Source: Azonexus sp.
Lineage (GTDB): Bacteria; Pseudomonadota; Gammaproteobacteria; Burkholderiales; Rhodocyclaceae
Length of the DNA: 60,430 nt
Reading direction: 5' to 3'
Assembly (NCBI GenBank): GCA_017983755.1
Contig: JAGOAU010000017.1
Coordinates: 1-60,430 of the forward strand
This document shows, piece after piece, positions 5,584 through 17,083 of the stretch. Each line of letters starts with the position of its first letter. Positions within the stretch are counted from its first letter, which is position 1. The notes beneath the pieces are model-generated. The model was not told where the DNA came from. It saw only the letters and a program-made list of their open reading frames with translations, and did not search any database. The position numbers were made by a program, and so were the translations under genes.

Positions 5584-8019
5584 CTAGCCATGTGGCTTGG
5601 CTTTCTTGCCGGATTTCGTTGCGCGGGCCGGGCGCAGCATTTCGTGATGCATCTGCGCAAGTTCGGCCAGCTGCAGGGCGATGTGGTAGTTGAGCGTGCC
5701 TTCCGGCAGCTCGCCTTTCTCGTCGGGCTCGCCGGCAGGCAGGCCGGTCAGCAGTTCCATTGCCTCGTCGGTATCGTGGACCGCCCAGATATGGAAGCGG
5801 CCGTCGCGGACGGCGGCGACGACCGGCTGATCGAGCATCAGGTGGCAGACGTTGGCGGCCGGGATGATGACGCCCTGTTCGCCGGTCAGGCCGCGCGCCG
5901 CGCAGATTTGGAAATAGCCCTCGATCTTCTCGTTGATGCCGCCGACCGGCTGGACGACACCAAACTGGTTGACCGAGCCGGTGACCGCCAGCGACTGGCG
6001 GATCGGGATGGCGGACAGGGCCGAGAGCAAGGCGGCCAGCTCGGCCAGCGAGGCGCTGTCGCCCTCGACGCCGCCGTAAGACTGCTCGAAGACGAGGCTG
6101 GCGCGAAGCGACAGCGGCATGGCCCAGCCGAAGCGGGCGGCGAGAAAGGACGAGAGGATCAGCACGCCCTTGGAGTGGATCGGGCCGCCGAGCTCGACTT
6201 CGCGCTCGATGTCGATGATCTCGCCTTCGCCCATGCGCACGGTGGCGGTGATGCGCACCGGATGGGCGAAGGTGCTTTCGCCGAGCATGGCGACGGCGAG
6301 GCCGTTGATCTGCCCGACGTGCAGGCCGTCGGTGGCGATCAGCAACTGGCCGCGCAGGATTTCCTCCTGGTAGCGCTCCTGGATGCGCTCGTTGCGGTGG
6401 CGGTGCGCCAGCAGGGCGCTGTCGACGTGCTCGCGCTCGACAGTGTCGGCACCGGCCGCGCCTGCCGCATGATCGGCCTCGCGCATCAGGTCGCTCAGCG
6501 GCTGCGTCTGCGTGGTCAGCTTCTCGGCGTCGCCGGCGAGGCGGGCGGCGTGTTCGATGACGCGCGCCACCGCCGGGGCGGCCAGCGGGCGCAGGCCGTC
6601 GCGGCGGGCCAGCGTGGCGATAAGGCGGGCGTACTGGGCGGTGCCTTCCGGCGTGCGGGTGATCTCGCTTTCTAGGTCGGCGTTGATCTTGAACAGGGAC
6701 AGGAAATCCGGGTCGAGTTCGGCCAGAAGGTAGTAGATCATCCGTTCGCCGATCAGGATCACCTTGAGGTCGAGCGGCAGCGGTTCCGGCTCCAGTTGCA
6801 CCGTGCTGCTGAGGCCGACCAGCTCCGAGAGTGATTCGATGCGCACTTGGCCCGAGCGCAGCGTGCGCTTGAGGCCGTCCCAGGCGTAGGCCTGGGTCAG
6901 CAGCTTGTGGGCGTCGAGGACGAGGAAGCCGCCGTTCGCGCGGTGCAGGGCGCCGGCCTTGATCAGCATGAAGTTGCTGACCAGCGTTCCCATATGGACA
7001 TGGTGTTCGATGCGTCCGACCAGGTTCTGCAGCGTCGGATTGTCCTCGTAGATGATCGGCCGTTCGCCGCTGGCGGGGTTCTCGACGAGCAGGTTGACGC
7101 GGTAGCGGTGGACGGAAATGGTGCTCGAATAGAGCGTGGTTTCGGTGTCGTCCTCGGTCTTGGTCGACTCGTGAATCGACTGTCCGCTGGCGAGAATGTC
7201 CTGCATGACCGCGTCGAGGTAGGCGGTGACGTCGGGCAGGTCCGCGTAATTGACCTTGATTTCCTCGATCAGGTGGCCGACCGCCAGGCGCAGGGCGTCG
7301 CTGCCGATATCCTTGATCGCCTTCTGCACGTCGCGCCGCCAGTGCGGGAATTCGCTCACCAGCTTGTGCAGCTTTTCGTGGTTGGCGCGGATCAAGGCCT
7401 CGAATTCGTTCTTCCGGTCGTCGGAGAGGGCGGCGAACTCCTCGGGCGACATCGTCTCCTCGGCGTCCTTCATCGGCGCGAAGGCGAAGCCGTGCGGAGT
7501 GCGCAACAGGGCGACGCCGCCGTCCTGCGAGTCCTGGCCGAGCTGGCGCAGCGCATCTTCCTCGCGCTTCTTTTCTTCCTCCTGCAAGGATTCGATGCGC
7601 CCGCGGTACTCGTCGCTCTCGAAGGCGGCGGCAATGGCGCTGGTGATTTCGTCGACGAATTCCTGCATGTCGCGGTACAGCTGAGCGCCGCGCCCGCACG
7701 GGAGCCTGAGCAGACGGGCGCGGGTCGGGTCGGCGAAATCGAGCACGTAGCACCAGTCTGCCGGCGCTGCGCCGCGCTGGCTTTCCCGCTCCAGCAACTG
7801 GGTGACGAGGGCGTGGCGCCCGCTGCCCGCCTCGCCGAGAACGAACAGGTTGTAGCCGCGCTGCGGCATGTCGAGGCCGAGATGCAGCGCTTCGACGGCA
7901 CGCGGATGGATCAGGGCAGGGTCGAGTTCCGAGAGATCGGCGGTCGAGGCGAAGGCGAGCGCGGCCGGATCGCAGGCGGTGTAAAGTGTCTCGGGAAGCA
8001 GTTCGGCGGGTACTGGCAT
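5584..8019 (-). CDS. Lon-like ATP-dependent protease (LonB/YcbZ type)
   Basis: An 811-residue protein with an N-terminal degenerate AAA region, a coiled-coil insertion (about 125-160, LQEEEKKREEDALRQL) and a C-terminal Lon S16 protease domain. The catalytic dyad is Ser655 in EGDSAS and Lys698 in INEKIEGY, 43 residues apart as in E. coli Lon. The Walker A segment GEAGSGRH (62-69) has Arg-His where GK[ST] is usual, a known trait of this Lon-like group, so ATP hydrolysis may be weak or absent. The arrangement matches cytosolic Lon-like proteases such as YcbZ; substrates are unknown. Read alone on the minus strand, divergent from ald. Confidence 0.88.
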   Translation of the reverse strand: MPVPAELLPETLYTACDPAALAFASTADLSELDPALIHPRAVEALHLGLDMPQRGYNLFVLGEAGSGRHALVTQLLERESQRGAAPADWCYVLDFADPTRARLLRLPCGRGAQLYRDMQEFVDEITSAIAAAFESDEYRGRIESLQEEEKKREEDALRQLGQDSQDGGVALLRTPHGFAFAPMKDAEETMSPEEFAALSDDRKNEFEALIRANHEKLHKLVSEFPHWRRDVQKAIKDIGSDALRLAVGHLIEEIKVNYADLPDVTAYLDAVMQDILASGQSIHESTKTEDDTETTLYSSTISVHRYRVNLLVENPASGERPIIYEDNPTLQNLVGRIEHHVHMGTLVSNFMLIKAGALHRANGGFLVLDAHKLLTQAYAWDGLKRTLRSGQVRIESLSELVGLSSTVQLEPEPLPLDLKVILIGERMIYYLLAELDPDFLSLFKINADLESEITRTPEGTAQYARLIATLARRDGLRPLAAPAVARVIEHAARLAGDAEKLTTQTQPLSDLMREADHAAGAAGADTVEREHVDSALLAHRHRNERIQERYQEEILRGQLLIATDGLHVGQINGLAVAMLGESTFAHPVRITATVRMGEGEIIDIEREVELGGPIHSKGVLILSSFLAARFGWAMPLSLRASLVFEQSYGGVEGDSASLAELAALLSALSAIPIRQSLAVTGSVNQFGVVQPVGGINEKIEGYFQICAARGLTGEQGVIIPAANVCHLMLDQPVVAAVRDGRFHIWAVHDTDEAMELLTGLPAGEPDEKGELPEGTLNYHIALQLAELAQMHHEMLRPARATKSGKKAKPHG

Positions 8020-8120
8020 TGGTTCGGTGCTTTTCCGCTGGTGTTTTCCGCTAGATTACTCGTATCAGGCCGCCGCTACCAATCGGTCCCGGTGCGCTGC
8101 AGCTATCGCTGGAGGAGGAA

Positions 8121-9248
8121 ATGATGCGCATCGGCGTTCCCCGGGAAATCAAGAACCATGAATATCGCGTCGGCCTGACGCCGGCGAGCGTGCGCGAACT
8201 GGCGCGGCGCGGCCATCAGGTCATTGTCCAGCAGGATGCGGGTACGGCCATCGGCTTGTCTGACGATGCCTACCGCGGCGCCGGGGCCGAGGTGGTGGCA
8301 ACGCCAGGCGAAGTCTTCGCCCGCGCCGAATTGGTCGTCAAGGTCAAGGAGCCGCAACCCCAGGAATGCGCGCTATTGCGGCCCGGCCAGGCGCTTTTCA
8401 CCTACCTGCACCTGGCGCCCGATCCGGGCCAGGCCGCGCTGCTCCAGGCCTCGGGCGCGACGGCCATTGCTTACGAGACGGTGACCGATGCGGCGGGCGG
8501 CCTGCCGCTGCTCGTGCCGATGAGCGAAGTCGCCGGCCGGATGGCGATCCAGGCCGGTGCGGCGCATCTAGAAAAGTCGAAGGGCGGGTCGGGGGTGCTG
8601 CTGGGTGGTGTTCCCGGGGTGTCGCCGGGCAGCGTGACGATACTCGGCGGCGGCGTGGTCGGCTACAACGCGGCGCTGACGGCGGTCGGCATCGGGGCGC
8701 AGGTGACGGTCATCAACCGCTCGCTGGAACGCCTGCGCTGGCTCGACGACCGTTTCGCGGGGCGGGTCCGGACACTGTATTCGACGAGTGAGGCGATCGA
8801 GGCCGCCTTGTCCGAGTCCGACCTGATCGTCGGCGCCGTGCTGATCCCCGGCGCGGCGACGCCACGCCTCGTTTCGCGCGCGCAGCTGAAGCTGATCCGC
8901 CCCGGCTCGGTGCTGGTGGACGTCTCGATCGATCAGGGTGGCTGCTTCGAAACCAGTCGCCGGACGACGCATGCCGACCCCACCTACGTCGTCGACGGCG
9001 TGGTGCACTACTGTGTCGCCAACATGCCGGGTGCGGTGGCGCGAACCTCGACCTTCGCCTTGAACAACGCCACCTTGCCCTTCGTGCTGGCCCTGGCCGA
9101 CAAGGGCATCCGGCAAGCGCTGCTGGATGCCCCGCATCTGCTCGCAGGACTGAATGTCCATGCTGGCGAGATCACCTGTCCGCCGGTTGCCGAAGCGCTC
9201 GGGGTGAATTGTCGGGCGGCAAGAGAGGCTCTCGCAGGCAGCGCCTGA
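8121..9248 (+). CDS. ald: Alanine dehydrogenase
   Basis: A 375-residue NAD-dependent L-alanine dehydrogenase converting alanine to pyruvate and ammonium. The N terminus ([20 protein letters not shown]) has the substrate-binding Arg and Lys of the family. [19 protein letters not shown] and the Rossmann motif [10 protein letters not shown] follow, with the active-site region [17 protein letters not shown] near 290-310. Two adjacent ATGs exist (8121 and 8124); GGAGGAGG at 8111-8118 suits the second better. It starts a rightward run whose later genes act on pyruvate and acetyl-CoA, so alanine use could feed the downstream complex. Confidence 0.93.
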   Translation: MMRIGVPREIKNHEYRVGLTPASVRELARRGHQVIVQQDAGTAIGLSDDAYRGAGAEVVATPGEVFARAELVVKVKEPQPQECALLRPGQALFTYLHLAPDPGQAALLQASGATAIAYETVTDAAGGLPLLVPMSEVAGRMAIQAGAAHLEKSKGGSGVLLGGVPGVSPGSVTILGGGVVGYNAALTAVGIGAQVTVINRSLERLRWLDDRFAGRVRTLYSTSEAIEAALSESDLIVGAVLIPGAATPRLVSRAQLKLIRPGSVLVDVSIDQGGCFETSRRTTHADPTYVVDGVVHYCVANMPGAVARTSTFALNNATLPFVLALADKGIRQALLDAPHLLAGLNVHAGEITCPPVAEALGVNCRAAREALAGSA

Positions 9249-9323
9249 GCGTGGCAGGCGCCATTTGCGCATGTCGGGAACTGGGTCTAGGATTCAACGA
9301 GAACCACGCAACAGGGGGGAGCC

Positions 9324-11087
<1,764 letters not shown>

Positions 11088-11089
11088 CG

Positions 11090-12073
11090 GTGAAAGCGGT
11101 TCCCTACGACAAGGCCTTCGCCTGCCGCCTGCTTAGCGACATGCTGCGCATCCGTCGGATGGAGGAAAAGTGCGCGGAGCTTTACGGAGCGGGCAAGATT
11201 CGCGGCTTCCTGCATCTCTATATCGGTGAAGAGGCCTGCGCGGTCGGCGCACTGCATGCGCTGACGGCGGATGACAACATCGTCGCCACCTATCGCGAGC
11301 ATGGCCACGCGCTGGTGCGCGGCGTGTCGATGAACGCCATCATGGCCGAGATGTTCGGCAAGGCCACCGGGTGTTCGCGAGGGCGGGGCGGGTCGATGCA
11401 CCTGTTCGACGCCGCGACGCGCTTCTACGGCGGCAATGCCATCGTCGGCGGCGGGCTGCCGCTGGCCGTCGGGCTGGCCCTGGCCGACAAGATGCAGGGC
11501 ATACCGCGGGTCACCGCCTGCTTCTTCGGTGACGGCGCGGTGGCCGAGGGCGCCTTCCACGAGGCGATGAACCTGGCGGCGCTATGGTCGCTGCCGGTAC
11601 TGTTCTGCTGCGAAAACAATCTGTATGGCATGGGGACGGCCCTTGACCGTGCCGAAGCTCAGGTCGATCTGGGCGTCAAGGCAGCCGGCTACCGCATGGC
11701 CGCCGCCAGGGCGGACGGCATGGACGTCGTTGCCGTGCTCGAAGCGACGCGGCTGGCAGCCGGGCAGGTGCGCGCCGGCGCCGGTCCCTTCTTCCTCGAA
11801 TACCAGACCTACCGCTTCCGCGCGCATTCGATGTTCGATCCCGAGTTGTACCGCGACAAGGCCGAGGTCGAGAAATGGAAAGAGCGCGGGCCGCTGCATA
11901 GCTTCTCGGCACGGCTGAAGGCGGAGGGCAAGTTGAGCGAGAAGGAGTTTCTGAAGTTCGATGCCGCGGCCGAAGCGGAAGTGGCTGCTGCGGTCGACTT
12001 CGCGGAAAGGGCAGAATTGGAGCCGATCGACGACCTGCTGACCGATGTGTGCACGCCCGGAGCGGCGCCATGA
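11090..12073 (+). CDS. 2-oxoacid dehydrogenase E1 component, alpha subunit (pyruvate/acetoin type)
   Basis: A 327-residue thiamine-diphosphate protein of the PdhA/AcoA family. The TPP/magnesium motif GDGAVAEG...NN is intact near residues 145-175, and the phosphorylation-loop-like [15 protein letters not shown] is present. With the beta subunit it decarboxylates a 2-oxoacid and passes the acyl group to the lipoyl domain of E2. The start GTG 11090 lies 6 bp after GGAGG; a TTG at 11084 overlaps the ligase stop. Its stop overlaps the E1 beta start (ATGA). Pyruvate is the likely substrate given ald upstream, but acetoin or a branched 2-oxoacid cannot be excluded. Confidence 0.88.
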   Translation: MKAVPYDKAFACRLLSDMLRIRRMEEKCAELYGAGKIRGFLHLYIGEEACAVGALHALTADDNIVATYREHGHALVRGVSMNAIMAEMFGKATGCSRGRGGSMHLFDAATRFYGGNAIVGGGLPLAVGLALADKMQGIPRVTACFFGDGAVAEGAFHEAMNLAALWSLPVLFCCENNLYGMGTALDRAEAQVDLGVKAAGYRMAAARADGMDVVAVLEATRLAAGQVRAGAGPFFLEYQTYRFRAHSMFDPELYRDKAEVEKWKERGPLHSFSARLKAEGKLSEKEFLKFDAAAEAEVAAAVDFAERAELEPIDDLLTDVCTPGAAP

Positions 12074-13041
12074 AGATCAGCTACCGCGAAGCCATGCACC
12101 AGGCGATGCACGAGGCGCTGGCTAGCGACCCGCGCGTCTTCCTGATGGGCGAGGACGTCGGGAAATATGGCGGCACCTATGCCGTCTCCAAGGGCTTCAT
12201 CGAGGAATTCGGCCCGGAGCGGATCCGCGATACGCCGCTTTCCGAACTGGGCTTCGTCGGCGCCGGGATCGGTGCGGCGCTCGGCGGCATGCGGCCCATC
12301 GTCGAGGTGATGACGGTTAACTTCAGCCTGCTGGCGCTCGATCAGATCGTCAATACCGCGGCCGTGTTGCGCCACATGTCGGGCGGGCAGTTCTCGGTGC
12401 CGCTGGTGGTGCGCATGGCGACCGGCGCCGGCCGCCAACTGGCCGCCCAGCATTCGCACAGCCTGGAAAACTGGTATGCCCACATCCCGGGCATCCGCGT
12501 CCTGGCCCCGGCGACCATCGGCGATGCGCGCGGCATGCTGGCGCCGGCGCTGGCCGATCCCGATCCGGTGATCATCTTCGAGCACGCCCAGCTCTACAAC
12601 CTGGAAGGCGAGCTGGCGGACGACTGGCAGTGCGACATCGCGCGTGCTGCTGTGCGCCGTGAGGGTTCGCAGGTCAGCGTCTTCGCCTACGGCGGCTGCC
12701 TGCCCAAGGCCATGCAGGCGGCGGCGGAGCTGGCTGAGGCCGGAATCGATGCCGAGGTGGTCGATCTGCGCGTTCTGCGGCCGCTGGATACGGAAACCGT
12801 CGCCGCTTCGGTGCGCAAGACGCATCGCGCGGTCGTCGTCGATGAAGGCTGGAAGAGCGGCAGCCTGGCGGCGGAAGTGGTCGCGCGCATCGTCGAGGAC
12901 TGCTTCTACGACCTCGATGCGCCGCCGGTGCGCGTTTGCAGCGCCGAGGTACCGATTCCCTACGCCCGGCACATGGAGGAGGCGGCGCTGCCGCAGCCGG
13001 CGAAGATCGTCGCCGCCGTCAAGGAGTTGCTCAATGCTTGA
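12070..13041 (+). CDS. 2-oxoacid dehydrogenase E1 component, beta subunit
   Basis: A 323-residue partner of E1 alpha, PdhB/AcoB family. [40 protein letters not shown], the [19 protein letters not shown] loop and [15 protein letters not shown] are typical of pyruvate-type beta subunits. It completes the thiamine site at the alpha-beta interface. It starts at ATG 12070, overlapping the alpha stop, and ends overlapping the E2 start by 8 bp, so the three subunits should be translationally coupled. Confidence 0.9.
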   Translation: MKISYREAMHQAMHEALASDPRVFLMGEDVGKYGGTYAVSKGFIEEFGPERIRDTPLSELGFVGAGIGAALGGMRPIVEVMTVNFSLLALDQIVNTAAVLRHMSGGQFSVPLVVRMATGAGRQLAAQHSHSLENWYAHIPGIRVLAPATIGDARGMLAPALADPDPVIIFEHAQLYNLEGELADDWQCDIARAAVRREGSQVSVFAYGGCLPKAMQAAAELAEAGIDAEVVDLRVLRPLDTETVAASVRKTHRAVVVDEGWKSGSLAAEVVARIVEDCFYDLDAPPVRVCSAEVPIPYARHMEEAALPQPAKIVAAVKELLNA

Positions 13042-14137
13042 GTTCAAGTTGCCATCCATCGGTTCGGACATGGACGAGGGCAAGCTGCTGGAGTGGAAGA
13101 TCAAGCCCGGCGACCGGGTCAGGAAGGGGCAGGTCGTCGCCATCGTCGATACCTCGAAGGCAGCGGTCGATGTCGAGATCTGGTTCGACGGAACGGTCCA
13201 CGAACTGCTGATCGAACCGGGTGCGACGATCCCTGTCGGCACGGTGCTGGTGACACTGCTGGCGCCCGGGGAAAAGGCTGGATCGCCAGCCCGGATGGCG
13301 CCGCCTGCAGCCCGGCGCAAGGTGTCGCCGGCCGCCCGCAAGCATGCCGAAGCGCTGGGGGTCGATGTGGATACGCTCGCCGGCAGCGGCCCCGGCGGTG
13401 CGGTCACGCTGGCCGATGTCGACGCCGCCGCGCAATGTTCGTCCGCCAAGCCTGCCGCTGCGGGCGACCGCCAGGCGGAAATGCGCAAGGCCATCGCTGC
13501 CGCGATGAGCCGCTCGAAACGCGAGATTCCGCATTACTACCTGTCGGAAGCGATTGTCATGGAACGCGCGCAGGTCTGGCTGAGCGAGGCCAACGCCGGT
13601 CGCCCGATAACCGGACGGCTGCTGATGGCGGCGCTGCAACTGAAGGCGGTCGCTCTGGCGCTGCAGAAATACCCAGAAATGAACGGTTTCTTCCGCGACG
13701 GCGCCTTCCAGCCGGTCGCCGCTGCCCACATCGGGGTGGCGATCTCCATGCGCCAGGGCGGGCTGATCGTGCCGGCCATCCACGATGTCGGCGAGAAAAG
13801 CCTGGACGAGGTGATGCGCGATCTCGCCGACCTGGTCAAGCGCGCCCGCGCCGGGTCGCTGAAAAGTTCGGAGATGTCCGATCCGACGATTACCGTGACC
13901 AACCTGGGGGATCAGGGCGTTGAAGCAGTTTACGGCGTGATCTATCCGCCACAGGTGGCGCTGGTCGGCTTCGGCCGCATTGCGCCGCGGCCGTGGGTCG
14001 ATGCGGTGGGCGGGTTGTGCGTGGCGCCGGTGCTGACCGCCAGCCTGGCGGCCGACCATCGCGTTTCCGATGGCCACCGCGGCGCGCTGTTTCTGGCCGA
14101 GTTGCGAGACTGGCTGCAGCAGCCGGAAAAACTGTAA
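13034..14137 (+). CDS. Dihydrolipoamide acyltransferase E2 component
   Basis: A 367-residue E2 with one lipoyl domain (1-76, lipoylated Lys42 in DTSKA), a flexible linker, a peripheral subunit-binding domain (about 96-132, [15 protein letters not shown] and [14 protein letters not shown]) and a compact catalytic domain (about 148-367) with the His342-Asp346 pair in DHRVSDG. It accepts the acyl group from E1 and normally transfers it to CoA. The catalytic domain is shorter than in standard E2 proteins. The start ATG 13034 lies inside the end of E1 beta; the frame is open further upstream but no family match lies there. No E3 gene is nearby. Confidence 0.9.
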   Translation: MLEFKLPSIGSDMDEGKLLEWKIKPGDRVRKGQVVAIVDTSKAAVDVEIWFDGTVHELLIEPGATIPVGTVLVTLLAPGEKAGSPARMAPPAARRKVSPAARKHAEALGVDVDTLAGSGPGGAVTLADVDAAAQCSSAKPAAAGDRQAEMRKAIAAAMSRSKREIPHYYLSEAIVMERAQVWLSEANAGRPITGRLLMAALQLKAVALALQKYPEMNGFFRDGAFQPVAAAHIGVAISMRQGGLIVPAIHDVGEKSLDEVMRDLADLVKRARAGSLKSSEMSDPTITVTNLGDQGVEAVYGVIYPPQVALVGFGRIAPRPWVDAVGGLCVAPVLTASLAADHRVSDGHRGALFLAELRDWLQQPEKL

Positions 14138-14148
14138 AGGGGAAGCCG

Positions 14149-14394
14149 ATGACCCAGGATGAACTCAGAAAAGTCGTGCTGGCAACGCTGCTGTCGATCG
14201 CGCCGGAAGTCGAGGCCGACGAGTTGCGCGCCGACAAGCCCTTGCGCAACCAGGTCGATCTCGATTCGATGGACTGGCTCAATTTCCTGCTCGGCCTGCA
14301 CGAAAAACTGGCGGTCGATATCCCCGAGGCCGACTACGCCAAACTGGTGACCCTGAACGACGTGCTGGCCTATCTCGGCGCAAAGGTACGCTGA
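14149..14394 (+). CDS. Acyl carrier protein-like protein
   Basis: An 81-residue acidic helical protein with the phosphopantetheine attachment motif DLDSMDW (Ser40). It is the last gene of the ald-acsA-E1-E2 run, starts 11 bp after the E2 stop behind AAGGGGAAG, and ends 1 bp before the convergent cytochrome b5-like gene. It lacks the context of the fatty-acid ACP (no fabD, fabG or fabF), so it is probably a dedicated carrier for this cluster. Whether it takes acyl groups from E2 or from the CoA ligase is inference. Confidence 0.85.
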   Translation: MTQDELRKVVLATLLSIAPEVEADELRADKPLRNQVDLDSMDWLNFLLGLHEKLAVDIPEADYAKLVTLNDVLAYLGAKVR

Positions 14395-14395
14395 G

Positions 14396-14761
14396 TCAGG
14401 GGGCTTCCAGCACCCCGATGCGGAACTGGGTCAGGAGCTGGCCGGCCTCCGGCGAGTGCGGGCGACCTTTCATCTTGGTCCGGTAGGCCTCGGTCGCTTC
14501 CTTGCCGCACCAGGGCTCGACGATGCCGGATCTCGAAGGATGCTCGGGCAGGTAGCGAGTGAGGTCGTACACCGTGCGCTCGATCGCCATCCAGCAGTCC
14601 TCCGGGCTTGCATGACGGGCGATTTCGTCCATCGTGAACTGCTTCCCGGCGGATGTCGGTGGTCGCTCGGCAGGAGGCGGCAGCCAGCGGGACCCAACCC
14701 AGACTACGAGGATGGCGATCCAGAAGACGCCTGTGCCGAGCAGGAAGAGCTTGCGCATCAT
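14396..14761 (-). CDS. Membrane-anchored cytochrome b5-like heme protein
   Basis: A 121-residue protein with an N-terminal membrane anchor (about 3-25, LFLLGTGVFWIAILVVWVGS) and a cytochrome b5-like domain (about 40-115). Candidate heme ligands are His in LPEHPSRSG and His in KGRPHSPEAG; FTMDEIARHASPEDCWMAI and VYDLTRYL are typical of the fold. It is the third gene of a leftward operon: its ATGATG start overlaps the stop of the ferric-reductase-like gene. It probably exchanges electrons with that protein on the outer face of the membrane. Confidence 0.8.
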   Translation of the reverse strand: MMRKLFLLGTGVFWIAILVVWVGSRWLPPPAERPPTSAGKQFTMDEIARHASPEDCWMAIERTVYDLTRYLPEHPSRSGIVEPWCGKEATEAYRTKMKGRPHSPEAGQLLTQFRIGVLEAP

Positions 14762-16011
14762 CGGAAGTCGAAGTGTTCGAAGTGGATGTGCGCCGGGCGG
14801 ACGCCACGTTGCGCCAGGACGCGGACGGCGGAGGCGAGCAGGCCGGGCGGGCCGCACAGGTAGCATTCATGCCCGGCCAGTGCCGGCGCCGCCGGCAGCA
14901 GGGTGGCGAGATCCGGCAGGCGATCGCCGCAAGCGACGACGTCCAGCGCCAGTCGTGGTTGGGCCTTGGCCAGCGCCGCCAGTTCCTCGCGAAAGGCAGC
15001 GTCGTGCTCGTTGCGGTGCAGGTAGATCAGACGCACGGGATCGGGCAGCGGGCCGCTGCGCAGGAGGCCGAGGAAGGGCGTGATGCCGATTCCTCCGGCG
15101 AGCCAGAGTTCGGGGCCGGCCGGGCGCTCGTTCAGGAAATCGCCGAACGGCCCCTCGATGCGCGCCGCGACGCCGGGCACCACCGCTTGCAGGTGACTGG
15201 TGCAATCCCCCAGCGCCTTGATGCCCAGCGCGATTTCCCCATTCGGCGTGACGGCGCTGACGGTGTACGGGTGATACTCGCCGCAGCCGTGGAAGCCGGG
15301 CCCGTCGAGGAAGGCGGCGAGCACGAACTGACCGGGGCGGGCGGCGAGCGGGCGCGCCAGCGGCTGCAGGTGGACTTCGACGACCGCCGGTGCCGGATGT
15401 TCGACCCGCGCGACGACATGGGGTGTGGCTGCGAGCCCGAGGTCGGCGCGCAGGAAGCGCCAGAGAATGAAGGCCAGTGCGAGCAGTGGCGACCAGAGCA
15501 GCAGGTAGTCCAGCCCGAGCAACAGGAGGTGGCCGAGGGCGAGGACGATCGCCAGCGCCAGCAGATTGTGCAGCCCCCGCCAGCGGGCGTAGGGCATGGC
15601 CGGCGAAAGGGCCAGCGCCAGTCCCGTCATCAGGCAGAGCAGCGCCGCCCAGCCGAGCCACACCGGCCAGCTCTGCTGCCAGGGCGCCAGCATGGCCCAG
15701 GCGAGCGCCGGCGATTCGGCCCACCCGGAGGCGGCCAGCGCCAGCGGATGAATGAGCAGAATGAGGTAGGCCGACACGCCTAGCCGGTGATGCCAGCGGT
15801 ACATGCTTTCCAGGCCCCCCAGCCAGGCCGCCAGTTTCGCCTCGCGGATCATCAGCAGCAGGCTGGCGGCGAGCAGGCCGCACCCGGCCCAGCCGGAGAC
15901 GATGGCGAGGCTGCGCCAGAAGCCCAGGTTTTCCGGGAGGGCCCAGAAGATGGTCAGCCCGACCAGCGTCGCGGAGATCAGCGGGATGGCAAGGGGGCGG
16001 TTGTCGTGCAT
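14758..16011 (-). CDS. Ferric reductase-like transmembrane oxidoreductase
   Basis: A 417-residue protein. The first ~200 residues carry several membrane segments with paired His (YRWHHRLGVSAYLILLIHPLA, WRGLHNLLALAIVLALGHLLLL) that fit heme ligation as in ferric reductase/NOX proteins. The C-terminal part is a ferredoxin-reductase-like module with FAD-binding GEYHPYTVSAV and NAD-binding GGIGITPFLGLLRS and CYLCGPPGLL. It would move electrons from NAD(P)H across the membrane. Start ATG 16011 is chosen because the family match begins there. It lies between a small secreted protein gene and the cytochrome b5-like gene. Confidence 0.85.
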   Translation of the reverse strand: MHDNRPLAIPLISATLVGLTIFWALPENLGFWRSLAIVSGWAGCGLLAASLLLMIREAKLAAWLGGLESMYRWHHRLGVSAYLILLIHPLALAASGWAESPALAWAMLAPWQQSWPVWLGWAALLCLMTGLALALSPAMPYARWRGLHNLLALAIVLALGHLLLLGLDYLLLWSPLLALAFILWRFLRADLGLAATPHVVARVEHPAPAVVEVHLQPLARPLAARPGQFVLAAFLDGPGFHGCGEYHPYTVSAVTPNGEIALGIKALGDCTSHLQAVVPGVAARIEGPFGDFLNERPAGPELWLAGGIGITPFLGLLRSGPLPDPVRLIYLHRNEHDAAFREELAALAKAQPRLALDVVACGDRLPDLATLLPAAPALAGHECYLCGPPGLLASAVRVLAQRGVRPAHIHFEHFDFR

Positions 16012-16027
16012 CCGTGAGAGTTCCAGC

Positions 16028-16324
16028 CTAACGCGGCGAGCGCAGGTGCTCGCAGATGTCGCGGTGGCCGCCGGGGAGCGGGCGTCCCTGCTCACGCGCC
16101 CGGGCTTCCATCAACTGGTGATGTTCCATCTGGTAGGCGCGGCATTCGTCAAGGGTCTTGAAGCTGCGTATCCGCGCCTGATGCTCGATGCGCTCTTCGG
16201 GCGTCATGAAGTACCAGCCCCGGGTGTTCTGCTCATTCGCCCGCCAGGGGCCACGCGCCAGCGCCGATCCGGCGAGCGTGATCGACAGTGCGGTGAGCGC
16301 CAGGGGCAGGATTCTTCGGTTCAT
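16028..16324 (-). CDS. Small secreted protein, first gene of the ferric-reductase operon
   Basis: A 98-residue protein with a signal peptide (about 1-22, ending AGSALARG) and a soluble part rich in His, Arg and Glu (GWYFMTPEERIEHQARIRSF, CRAYQMEHHQLMEARAREQGR). GGAGAACGGC precedes the ATG at 16324; longer upstream frames lack a ribosome site. Short periplasmic proteins with this MTPEER...CRAY...HHQLM pattern recur in proteobacteria without a known function. Its place upstream of membrane redox genes suggests a periplasmic accessory role. Confidence 0.7.
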   Translation of the reverse strand: MNRRILPLALTALSITLAGSALARGPWRANEQNTRGWYFMTPEERIEHQARIRSFKTLDECRAYQMEHHQLMEARAREQGRPLPGGHRDICEHLRSPR

Positions 16325-16431
16325 GCCGTTCTCCGCTGAGGAGGCGTTTCCGGTGGTGATTTCAGCGAAGCTTAGCAGTTTGCCGTTGCGGGGCCGTGAT
16401 CTGGCGCAAATCCTTGACCGGGCGCAGGCAT

Positions 16432-16462
16432 AAAAAAAGCGGGGCTTCGTGAGAAGCCCCGC
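16432..16462 (-). terminator. Intrinsic terminator after the YceI operon
   Basis: Perfect 10-bp stem (16439-16448 with 16453-16462), GTGA loop, and A7 on the plus strand at 16432-16438, which is a T tract for leftward transcription. It ends the leftward operon that finishes at 16480. Confidence 0.88.
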
Positions 16463-16479
16463 CATCCTGCGGCCGAAGC

Positions 16480-17058
16480 TTATTCCTTGATCGCTTCGAG
16501 GCCGATGTCGATGCGCACTTCGTCGCCGACGTTGGGTGCGTACTTGCCGGCGTTGAACTCGGAACGCTTGACCACCGTGTAGGCGTTGGCGCCAATCGCG
16601 TCCTTCTTCAGCATCGGGTGCGGCATGGCCTGGAAGGACGTTACGGTCAGCGTCACCGGCTTGGTGACGCCCTTCAGGGTCAGGTTGCCTTCGACCTTGG
16701 CCGGTTTGTCGCCTTCGAAGATCACCTTGGTCGACTTGAAGGTGGCGGTCGGAAACTTCGCGGTGTCGAGGAAATCCTCGCCCTGGATGTGGTCATTGAA
16801 GGTGGTGTAGCCGGTGTTGACCGACTTGGTGTCGATCACGATGTCGACCGAACCGGTCTTGGCAACCTTGTCGAAGACGACCTTGCCGGTCGTCTTGTCG
16901 AAGCGGCTGAGCTGGGTCGAGTAACCGAAATGGTTGTACGAGAAGCGCGGGAAGGTATGGGTGCCGTCGATGACGAAGGTCTCGGGGGCAGCCAGCGCCG
17001 GGGCGGCGACAGCGGCGGCGAGGACGAGGGCGGCGGTGAGTTTGCTGAGTTTTTGCAT
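16480..17058 (-). CDS. YceI family periplasmic lipocalin-like protein (second copy)
   Basis: A 192-residue protein with a signal peptide (about 1-23, LVLAAAVAAPALAAPE) and a YceI domain: FVIDGTHTFPRFSYNHFGYS, DIVIDTKSVNTGYTTFNDHIQGEDFLDTAKFP, KVEGNLTLKGVTKPV. YceI proteins are beta-barrels that bind isoprenoid or quinone-like lipids in the periplasm. AGGAG precedes the start. It lies 25 bp after another yceI-like gene and the cytochrome b561 gene, a recurrent grouping in proteobacteria. The two YceI copies are clearly diverged. Confidence 0.9.
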   Translation of the reverse strand: MQKLSKLTAALVLAAAVAAPALAAPETFVIDGTHTFPRFSYNHFGYSTQLSRFDKTTGKVVFDKVAKTGSVDIVIDTKSVNTGYTTFNDHIQGEDFLDTAKFPTATFKSTKVIFEGDKPAKVEGNLTLKGVTKPVTLTVTSFQAMPHPMLKKDAIGANAYTVVKRSEFNAGKYAPNVGDEVRIDIGLEAIKE

Positions 17059-17083
17059 GGTGGTTCTCCTGTGGGGGTGGGGG

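Noticed and set aside
5282-7753. An 823-codon minus-strand frame overlapping the Lon-like gene
   Set aside because: Arg/Pro/Gly-rich translation typical of a shifted frame in GC-rich DNA; the real gene is the 811-codon Lon-like frame.
12644-13033. Upstream extension of the E2 frame
   Set aside because: It lies inside E1 beta, encodes Arg-rich low-complexity sequence and has no family similarity. The E2 lipoyl domain begins exactly at ATG 13034.
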